This document shows, piece after piece, positions 33,390 through 38,938 of a stretch of DNA of 38,938 nucleotides. The translations under genes were made by a program, and so were the position numbers. Numbering within the stretch: the first letter of the stretch is position 1; every line of letters starts with the position of its first letter. The notes under the pieces were generated by a model. The model was not told where the DNA came from and did not search any database. It was given only the letters and a program-made list of their open reading frames with translations. This DNA comes from Gemmatimonadota bacterium (lineage in GTDB: Bacteria > Latescibacterota > UBA2968 > UBA8231), in assembly GCA_018673255.1 (NCBI GenBank), contig JABHDC010000274.1:1-38938 (forward strand). The letters are read 5' to 3'.

Positions 33390-34472
33390 GTGACCACGAT
33401 CCAGATCGACAACTCCCCTGCCGACACACCTGACAGCCGCTCTCTGGATGAGAAGCTGGTGGATCTCGACGCACTGTTTGCATCGATCGAGGGCACCGTT
33501 CTGATCGGCTATTCGGGTGGCGTCGACTCAGCGATGCTCGCCGTGGCCGCCCATCGCATCCTCGGGGAGCGGGCGATCGCCGTCACGGCCGACTCTGAGA
33601 GTTATGCCGAGGGTGAACTCGAAAGAGCCGCCGAGATCGTGCAGCAATTCGGCATTCCTCACGAGGTCGTGCAGACGCGTGAGATCGACAACCCGGACTA
33701 TTCCAGCAATCCGATCAATCGTTGCTACTACTGCAAGAGCGAGTTGTTCATCCACATGGGCAAACTCGCCGAAAAGCATCAGGCGAGTGCCATCTTCTAC
33801 GGACAGAATGTGGATGATGTGGGTGATTTCCGGCCGGGGGCGACAGCGGCAAAGGAATACGGTGTGCGGGCGCCCCTGATGGAAGTGGGCATGACAAAGG
33901 ATGATGTGCGTCAGCTGGCAAAACGCTGGGGCGTGTCGGTCTGGAATCGCCCGGCCATGGCCTGCCTGTCATCCAGATTTCCCTATGGAACGGCTGTGAC
34001 CTCCGAAGGACTGCGACAGGTCGATCGGGCCGAGAAATTCATGAAGGATCTGATCTGTGAGCAGCTACGCGTGCGACACCACGACAGCGTAGCGCGCATC
34101 GAATTGCCTGCCGACGAATTGGGCACCCTTATCGCCGATGCGGACCAACGCCGGCTGATTGTCACCGAATTGACAGGCATCGGCTATCGGCGCGTGACCC
34201 TCGACATTCTCGGCTTTCGCTCCGGCAGCATGAACGAAGTGCTCGGTGACGCACAGGACGCCCAACGCCCCGATGCAGATGTGGTGCTGACCGAACTGGG
34301 ATACGAAGGAACCGCTACGCTGGAGGAGCAGATCCTCTGCCTGCAACTCGCCCAGGCCTCGGTACTGCGCCTGGCACCCGTCGCCGACCGTCTGCATCTG
34401 GCCTCGGCGCTGCGACACCGCGACACCCCCTATATCGCCCTGGACCTGACCAGTGAAGGCACGACTGCATGA
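33390..34472 (+). CDS. larE: LarE-type ATP-dependent sulfur transferase with three-cysteine set
   Basis: 360 residues from GTG at 33390, eight bases after the ATP-grasp stop; the open frame reaches 33330 but overlaps that gene. The PP-loop SGGVDS lies at 42-47, INRCYYCKSELF at 109-120 and WNRPAMACLSSRFPYGT at 185-201. Cys192 is at the position of the sacrificial Cys176 of Lactiplantibacillus LarE. Cys112 and Cys115 make a CxxC before it; three such cysteines mark the [4Fe-4S]-carrying LarE subtype that can act catalytically. LarE adenylates a carboxylate of the nickel-pincer precursor and adds sulfur. No larA, larB or larC is in the window, so the substrate here may differ. The stop overlaps def. 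Confidence 0.88.
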   Translation: MTTIQIDNSPADTPDSRSLDEKLVDLDALFASIEGTVLIGYSGGVDSAMLAVAAHRILGERAIAVTADSESYAEGELERAAEIVQQFGIPHEVVQTREIDNPDYSSNPINRCYYCKSELFIHMGKLAEKHQASAIFYGQNVDDVGDFRPGATAAKEYGVRAPLMEVGMTKDDVRQLAKRWGVSVWNRPAMACLSSRFPYGTAVTSEGLRQVDRAEKFMKDLICEQLRVRHHDSVARIELPADELGTLIADADQRRLIVTELTGIGYRRVTLDILGFRSGSMNEVLGDAQDAQRPDADVVLTELGYEGTATLEEQILCLQLAQASVLRLAPVADRLHLASALRHRDTPYIALDLTSEGTTA

Positions 34473-35002
34473 TCCGCGAGATCGTCATGTATGGCTCCAA
34501 AGTCCTGCGCCGCGAGGCGGATCCCATCGCAGCCGTCGACTCAGAGGTCTCGGGTCTGGTTCAGGATCTGTTTGACACACTGGCCGAGGCGGATGGTGTC
34601 GGCCTGGCCGCCCCCCAGATTGGGGTCCTGCGGCGTGTGATCATCGTCGACATCTCCGGCAATGAGCCCGACGTCCCACCCCTGGCCCTGATCAATCCTG
34701 TGATCGATATCGGCCAGGGCATGGCCACCGCCGAAGAGGGATGCCTGAGCATCCCCGATGTGTATGGCGACGTATCGCGGTATACGAATGTCGAAGTCAG
34801 TGCCCTCGATGTGCATGGCGCCCCCTTCAAGGTGAAGGCCGAAGGTTTCATGGCGCGCGTCCTGCAACACGAAATTGACCACCTCGACGGCAAACTCTTC
34901 ATCGATTATCTGCCCCCACTCAAGCGCACACTCCTGCGTGGACCTCTCAAGCGACTCAAGCGCGAGGGAGACGCCTGGGACAGGCGTCACGCCGTCACAT
35001 AG
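34469..35002 (+). CDS. def: Peptide deformylase
   Basis: 177 residues. The three family motifs are present: GVGLAAPQ (43-50), EGCLSIP (90-96, metal ligand Cys92) and HEIDH (134-138, two His ligands and catalytic Glu). It removes the formyl group from new proteins, using Fe(II) or Ni(II). ATG overlaps the larE stop (ATGA), an unusual coupling, since def is more often next to fmt. The short basic C-terminal tail (RGPLKRLKREGDAWDRRH) is normal for type I enzymes. Confidence 0.97.
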   Translation: MIREIVMYGSKVLRREADPIAAVDSEVSGLVQDLFDTLAEADGVGLAAPQIGVLRRVIIVDISGNEPDVPPLALINPVIDIGQGMATAEEGCLSIPDVYGDVSRYTNVEVSALDVHGAPFKVKAEGFMARVLQHEIDHLDGKLFIDYLPPLKRTLLRGPLKRLKREGDAWDRRHAVT

Positions 35003-35031
35003 AAAGGCGCGAAGTTAGGAAGCCCGATCCG

Positions 35032-35060
35032 TTGACAATCCAATAGTAGAGGGTTAGGTT
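35032..35060 (+). promoter_or_regulatory. Promoter of tRNA-Asp
   Basis: TTGACA (35032-35037), a 17-base spacer and TAGGTT (35055-35060), 12 bases before the tRNA 5' end. Confidence 0.6.
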
Positions 35061-35072
35061 TTTTTCCTGCGC

Positions 35073-35149
35073 GGGATCGTAGTTCAGATGGTTAGAACGC
35101 CGGCCTGTCACGCCGGAGGTCGCGGGTTCGATCCCCGTCGGTCCCGCCA
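35073..35149 (+). tRNA. tRNA-Asp (GTC anticodon), CCA encoded
   Basis: 77 bases. The acceptor GGGATCG pairs with CGGTCCC (one G-U pair) followed by discriminator G and CCA. The D arm has AGTTCAG and GGTTAGA. The anticodon arm CCGGC-CTGTCAC-GCCGG holds GTC. The T arm is GCGGG-TTCGATC-CCCGT. The pattern closely follows tRNA-Asp of E. coli. Confidence 0.97.
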
Positions 35150-35156
35150 TTTTTTT

Positions 35157-35193
35157 AAGCCCTGAGTGCTCACTGCATTCGGGGCTTTTTTTT
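35157..35193 (+). terminator. Rho-independent terminator after tRNA-Asp
   Basis: AAGCCC and GGGGCTT form the stem, followed by a run of eight T and then GTTGTTTTTT. Confidence 0.85.
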
Positions 35194-35335
35194 GTTGTTT
35201 TTTATGAACTTACAAGACTTTTGTCAATCGGAAACACGAAAGAAAGCGTGCCCTTGGCCTTCGTATGAACAGTTGCGAGTCATGGAAGAATCATACACAT
35301 TCGTACAGATAAATGGGCATTCAAACAGCTTCTAA

Positions 35336-35359
35336 GGGTTACAAACAGGGTTACAAATC
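35336..35359 (+). repeat. 12-base tandem repeat directly before the integrase start
   Basis: GGGTTACAAACA is followed at once by GGGTTACAAATC, and the integrase ATG begins at 35360. The two units share ten bases. They could be integrase arm sites, or slippage in an A/T-rich leader. Confidence 0.5.
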
Positions 35360-36547
35360 ATGGCATCCCTACACCCCTTTCCACAACGTAAGTGCTTCCG
35401 AGTCCGGTTCACCGTCACACTTGGGCCGAGAAAGAAGCAAAAATCTCGCTATCCCCGATCACTATCTGTCGGACGATCCCTATACAATCGGGCAAGCCAG
35501 CTGGAGGAAGCAACGCGAGATGGTATCGCCAGGGATGGGGAAATTCGCGCGTGGATTGAGGAAGGTCTCCTGGAAGAGACCGAGGCGGCATGCGCCTTTG
35601 TTGGATGGCACGATACCGTCACCAGGCAACCAGGTGAACTCATCGCAACCAATGTCGACGCGCTGCTGGCGGCCTACGAGCAATACGCCCTGAGCTCATC
35701 CAAGGCCAAGGATGCCAGGCGCAAGAGCCACGCAAATCACATGAGCGTAGCACGTCAGGTGTGCAGGTGGCTGACGGAGAGAGACCTCCAGTCCTTGACC
35801 AACGACGACTGCCGGCAATACCAGGATGAGATGGCAACGCGATTTGCCCGGTGGACGGTGTTTCACCGAATGACGAAACTGCGCCTCCTGTTGGACCAGG
35901 CTGTCAAACTTGGGATGCTTCATGACAACCCGGCACGCGGCCTGAGATTGCGGCAGCCCAAAAGAGAGACTGAACGTCGCATCCTCACGATAGAAGAAGT
36001 GAAGGATCTGCTCGACCTTTCACTGGAATCCAGACGTCGTGGAGGGTTGCTCCCAACAGCAGTTCGCCTAGGCCTCTATGCCGGTCTACGAGACGAGGAG
36101 ATGAGATGGGCACGCTGGGATTGGCTTCGCGGTCGGATCCTCACCGTCCAACGAGCTGAGTGCGAAGGTGAGCGATGGGAACCGAAAGACGCGGAGGCGC
36201 GGCGCCTGGATGTGAAACAGGCTCTCGTCGACTACCTGGAAGAAGAGAAAAAGCATCGGGAGGAAGAAGCCACGGCTGGACCTTGGATGATCTCGGGCCG
36301 ATCGACCGAACGACCTGTCGCCGTGGACTCTCTCGCGCAAGCCTTCCGACGCATGGTCCGTCGGTCCGGAATGGATCCCAAGATCACGCTGTACTGCCTT
36401 CGGCATACATACGCAACGGAGCTTCTTCGTGTGACAGATCTCCGTACCGTTCAGAAGCGACTCGGGCATGAGTCGATCCGTACGACTCAAGAGTATCTCC
36501 ATGCGATGGAGCCTGAAGAGCATCCAACAGACCAGCTGCCCTACTGA
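35360..36547 (+). CDS. Tyrosine recombinase (phage/island integrase)
   Basis: 395 residues. The N-terminal about 110 residues resemble arm-binding and SAM-like regions of phage integrases. The catalytic part begins near RRILTIEEVKDLLDL; Arg in AGLRDEEMRW, then YCLRHTYATELL (HxxR-like box), GHESIRTTQEYLHAM with His and the nucleophile Tyr. All catalytic residues appear present, so the enzyme may be active. It lies 210 bases from the 3' end of tRNA-Asp, a classical island integration site. Local DNA around 35194-35360 is clearly more A/T-rich than the core genes, a sign of transfer. No cargo gene or excision factor is visible before the IS remnant. Confidence 0.93.
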   Translation: MASLHPFPQRKCFRVRFTVTLGPRKKQKSRYPRSLSVGRSLYNRASQLEEATRDGIARDGEIRAWIEEGLLEETEAACAFVGWHDTVTRQPGELIATNVDALLAAYEQYALSSSKAKDARRKSHANHMSVARQVCRWLTERDLQSLTNDDCRQYQDEMATRFARWTVFHRMTKLRLLLDQAVKLGMLHDNPARGLRLRQPKRETERRILTIEEVKDLLDLSLESRRRGGLLPTAVRLGLYAGLRDEEMRWARWDWLRGRILTVQRAECEGERWEPKDAEARRLDVKQALVDYLEEEKKHREEEATAGPWMISGRSTERPVAVDSLAQAFRRMVRRSGMDPKITLYCLRHTYATELLRVTDLRTVQKRLGHESIRTTQEYLHAMEPEEHPTDQLPY

Positions 36548-36564
36548 TCAGGGCGTGGTTTCAC

Positions 36565-36583
36565 GGCGTTGTTGCACGATTCC
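36565..36583. repeat. Left terminal inverted repeat of the IS5-family remnant
   Basis: Reads GGCGTTGTTGCACGATTCC on the plus strand. The GTTGTTGCAC core is typical of IS5-group ends. Confidence 0.65.
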
Positions 36584-36616
36584 CCGGGAGTGGATTTCCC
36601 CCTTTGGTCCTCGCCG

Positions 36617-37519
36617 TCACGTCACAGTCTTGGCTGATTCGGGCATGCCAAGTGTGGTCGTCCGATATGGGACATGGACGGCGATCAACGCTTCCTTCTT
36701 CTGTGCCTCGTAATGTTGGGCTCGGAGACGAGCCCCGATGATACGTTTGTGTCGGTAAATCGCGTTCTCGGCGCGAGCCTGCTGGTGGGCGCCCGACTCC
36801 TTGCGCCATTGGCGTCGACCGACCTCACCAACCCTCTCGATGCCCTCGTTGCGCTGGCACCAAACTCCCCTGGCTCGTGATCCATGCCGGCCGTCTTCTT
36901 CGGCGGGATCACGATCCTGATGTCGGAGCTCCCGCTGCGGCTATCGCTTCTACCTCGGTCTCGAATCGTACGCTCCGTCTGCCGTGAACCGCGCGATGCC
37001 GCCTTCGATCTGCTCGAGCAGCGAGATCGCGATACACGCATCATCCGCAATTCGGTCGGTGAGCGCCGCATTGATGATGAAGCCGTCCTCATCAATGCCC
37101 AGGTGCAGCTTGCGCCAACTGCGACGCTGGTTCGAAGTCTTGTGCTTGTGAGACTGCCACTCGCCGTCGCCCAATATCTTCAGGCCGGTGGAGTCGATGA
37201 CGAGGTGAAACGGGCCTCCGCCTCCAGCAAAGCGCGGAACCTCAACATCAGGGAAGCGACGAAGCCTTCGGCCTGGCGCAAGGGCAGGTGGAAGACCGTC
37301 CTCAAGGTCAATGCGGTCACGATCGCCAGGTCGGAGTATGTGCGCGGTCCCCCAGGGCGGCCGCTTGACGGTGCATTCCATGCGCTAGTCGCCTCCTCGT
37401 CGAACCAGACGGTGATGTCGCCGCGCTCTCTGAGAGCGGTATCGTAGGCCGCCCAGTTCTTCACCGCGATACTTCGTCTTGAACTTCGGCGACACCTTGG
37501 TCTTCGTCCGGGCTGCCAT
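36617..37519 (-). pseudogene. IS5-family transposase, broken by several frameshifts and a deletion
   Basis: The reading starts MAARTKTKVSPKFKTKYR (ATG at 37519), shifts near 37465 into VKNWAAYDTALRERGDITVWF and on to LRQAEGFVASLM. After about 37245 a deletion and shift lead into VEVPRFAGGGGPFHLVIDSTGLKIL and RRSWRKLHLGIDEDG up to FTADGAYDSR. Another shift gives SDIRIVIPPKKTA, and a fourth leads to ERVGEVGRRQWRKESGAHQQ and GARLRAQHYEAQKKEAL, ending at TGA 36617. The Asp-Asp-Glu residues of the active site (VIDSTG, TADGAYD, WRKESG) remain as codons but in different frames, so no active protein is made. Confidence 0.85.
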
Positions 37520-37587
37520 CAACGCTCTTCCTCGAGTAGATCCACGAAGTGAGCAGGATCAACCGAGCCCGATGGCGATGTCAAGAC

Positions 37588-37606
37588 GGAGTCATGCACC
37601 AACGCC
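37588..37606. repeat. Right terminal inverted repeat of the IS5-family remnant
   Basis: Reads GGCGTTGGTGCATGACTCC on the minus strand and matches the left end at 36565-36583 in 16 of 19 positions. Confidence 0.65.
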
Positions 37607-37715
37607 CATCCCCTCCCCAAAAAAGAGAAGCTCGGGCTAGTCGTGATGGCGTGCTCAAACGCTGGCACAATGCAGCAGAAGGAAGACGGAATGAGTGCGG
37701 GAGATGAGGGCGGCG

Positions 37716-38938
37716 CTACAGAGGACACGACTCGGTCCATGCCGGCAACCACAGAGTGAACGTCGTCCCCTCACCCGGCGTGCTGTCCACCTCGATGCGG
37801 CCCCCCCAGCGGCTCACCGTGCCATGCACTGTCGAGAGTCCCAGACCGCTGCCAACGCCCACCTTGGTGGTAAAGAAAGGCTCGAACACCCGCCGACAGG
37901 TCTCCTCGTCCATCCCGGTTCCGGTATCGCTCACTGTGAGCAGAATCCCCGCGTCCACGGCCTGCGTGGCGACGGTAATCGTGCCTCCTTCGGGCAGGGC
38001 ATCCACCGCATTGAGCAGCAGGTTCAGGATGACATCATCCATCTCGGCTGGATCGCCCTGGACGTCTGGGGTCTCTGCCAGTTCAGTGAGCACCGCCACA
38101 GCGACCCCACGGCTTTCCGGCTCGTCCTTCCACCGGGGTCGGGCCAGCTGGATCACCTCCTGGATCTGCCCAACGAGGGAGACTGGCACCAGGGACCCTT
38201 CCCGACGGGACCGGACTGACTGATTGAGGTGCATCACCAGATCCCGTGCCCGGCGTCCGGCTGTCATGATGGTTTCGGCCTCCCGACGAATCTCAGGATC
38301 AGCGCTCTTGCGCAACAGGATCTGAGCCGGAGCCAGGACCGCTGTGAGCATGTTGTTGAGGTTGTGGCTCACCCCTGCCGCCAGTTCCCCCGATACGCGC
38401 ATGCGCTCCAGGTGGATCACCTCCTGCTCCAATAGCTTGCGGTCGGTGATCTCTCTCACGTTCGCTTGGATCACAGTCTCATGGCCGTAACAGTCTGTGA
38501 GAGCAGCTGTGGCGATTTCGACCGGCACGAGCTTTCCTTGCTTTGTTAGCAGGTTCGTCTCAAAGGTCGATGACTCCTTGCCCTCTCTTAGCACTTGAAT
38601 CCTCTGTCGTGTTTCATGCCCATCTGCTGTGGGATATAGGTCTATTAGGCTGAGAGAGCAGATCTCGTCCAACGAATATCCGCTGACCTCAACCAGTCGC
38701 TCGTTTGCGTCCAGTATCTTGCCATCCAGAGTGAAGACGTTGATTGGATCTCTTGAGGTCCTGAAGGAGATTCTGTAACGCTCCTCACTCTCTCGTAAGT
38801 CTTCCTCCATCTGCTTGCGCTCGGTGATGTTGGCGAACACGACAGCAAACTGCCCATCTTTGGGACGGTACGCCGTGACCTGATACCATCGACCAAGCTG
38901 TGCCAGGTAGCTCTCAAAAGAGGTCGCCTCTCCGGTGG
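37716..38938 (-). CDS. PAS-domain sensor histidine kinase, 5' end cut by window edge
   Basis: The frame is open from the window edge to a stop at 37716. At the edge it reads GRWYQVTAYRPKDGQFAVVFANITERK, the end of one PAS domain, so the GTG at 38840 is not the true start. A second PAS domain follows (YRISFRTSRDPINVFTLDGKILDANERLVEVSGYSLDEI, ending VIQANVREITDRK). The phosphoacceptor box is GELAAGVSHNLNNMLTAVLAPAQ, the N box NLLLNAVDALPEGG, then DTGTGMDEE (G1), FEPFFTTK (F) and GSGLGLS (G2). All ATP-binding boxes are intact. It probably phosphorylates a response regulator encoded elsewhere. No membrane segment is seen in this part. Confidence 0.93.
   Translation of the reverse strand, partial: TGEATSFESYLAQLGRWYQVTAYRPKDGQFAVVFANITERKQMEEDLRESEERYRISFRTSRDPINVFTLDGKILDANERLVEVSGYSLDEICSLSLIDLYPTADGHETRQRIQVLREGKESSTFETNLLTKQGKLVPVEIATAALTDCYGHETVIQANVREITDRKLLEQEVIHLERMRVSGELAAGVSHNLNNMLTAVLAPAQILLRKSADPEIRREAETIMTAGRRARDLVMHLNQSVRSRREGSLVPVSLVGQIQEVIQLARPRWKDEPESRGVAVAVLTELAETPDVQGDPAEMDDVILNLLLNAVDALPEGGTITVATQAVDAGILLTVSDTGTGMDEETCRRVFEPFFTTKVGVGSGLGLSTVHGTVSRWGGRIEVDSTPGEGTTFTLWLPAWTESCPL

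Larger units (their letters stand above)
36565..37606 (-). mobile_element. Decayed IS5-family insertion sequence, about 1.04 kb
   Basis: Imperfect terminal inverted repeats of 19 bases lie at 36565-36583 (GGCGTTGTTGCACGATTCC) and 37588-37606 (its complement, 16 of 19 bases alike). They flank a broken IS5-type transposase on the minus strand. No clear target duplication is visible outside the repeats. The left end begins 18 bases after the integrase stop. Confidence 0.75.

Noticed and set aside
32489..33496. 335-codon minus-strand frame opposite the ATP-grasp and larE genes
   Set aside because: Overlaps two genes with better evidence, has no promoter or coupling, and its product shows no motif.
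35313..35693. Plus-strand frame with ASKGYKQGYKSW overlapping the integrase start
   Set aside because: It arises from translation of the 12-base repeats in another frame, and the integrase frame has the proper domain content.
1..38938. CRISPR array, rRNA genes or further tRNA genes
   Set aside because: No regularly spaced repeats of CRISPR type, no rRNA signature and no cloverleaf other than tRNA-Asp were seen on either strand.

Overview
The window is GC-rich, densely coded bacterial DNA with short intergenic gaps and many 4-base start/stop overlaps. A very large SprA-like outer-membrane protein (the type 9 secretion translocon family) sits beside LptF/LptG, FliG, type IV pilus parts and SelA. 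This points to a Gram-negative bacterium of the FCB superphylum (Gemmatimonadota, Krumholzibacteriota, Latescibacterota or a related lineage) rather than a proteobacterium. That assignment is inference from gene content. The organism seems to have a diderm envelope, selenocysteine synthesis, a flagellar switch protein and a type IV pilus or DNA-uptake machine.

Layout. (1) 1-4102, minus strand: a porin, a flavinylated FMN-binding protein, a four-helix membrane protein and a hydantoinase/oxoprolinase A subunit cut by the window edge. The genes are nearly contiguous. (2) 4376-7086, plus strand: feoA, feoB and a small Cys-rich FeoB-associated protein. The two divergent units share a 270-base intergenic region in which each promoter is followed by a similar GTTTGG-type palindrome, so both may answer to one metalloregulator. 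(3) 7108-18361, minus strand: sprA, comEA, pilM, a pilN/O-like gene, coaD, obg and dprA in one direction, mixing DNA uptake and pilus genes with housekeeping genes. (4) 18835-21224, plus strand: lptF and lptG. (5) 21323-23674, minus strand: a winged-helix/PAS protein and a HEAT-like protein, divergent from fliG (24093-25130), which has a good sigma-54 promoter match upstream. (6) 25214-27082, minus strand: selA and a lipoprotein. (7) 27258-29390: an amidase with seven LysM repeats. (8) 29473-31750, minus strand: a small unknown gene, a Gfo/Idh/MocA oxidoreductase and a short-chain dehydrogenase. (9) 31919-35002, plus strand: an ATP-grasp-like protein, a LarE-type sulfur transferase with three conserved cysteines, and peptide deformylase. 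No other lar gene is in the window. (10) 35073-38938: tRNA-Asp, a tyrosine recombinase beside it, a decayed IS5-family element and a PAS-containing histidine kinase that runs off the window.

The two best candidates for undescribed biology are the ATP-grasp/LarE pair, which may install sulfur in an unknown small molecule or protein, and the porin/FMN-protein/four-helix unit facing feoAB, which may be an extracytosolic flavin-based iron-reduction system. Neither function is proven by the sequence.
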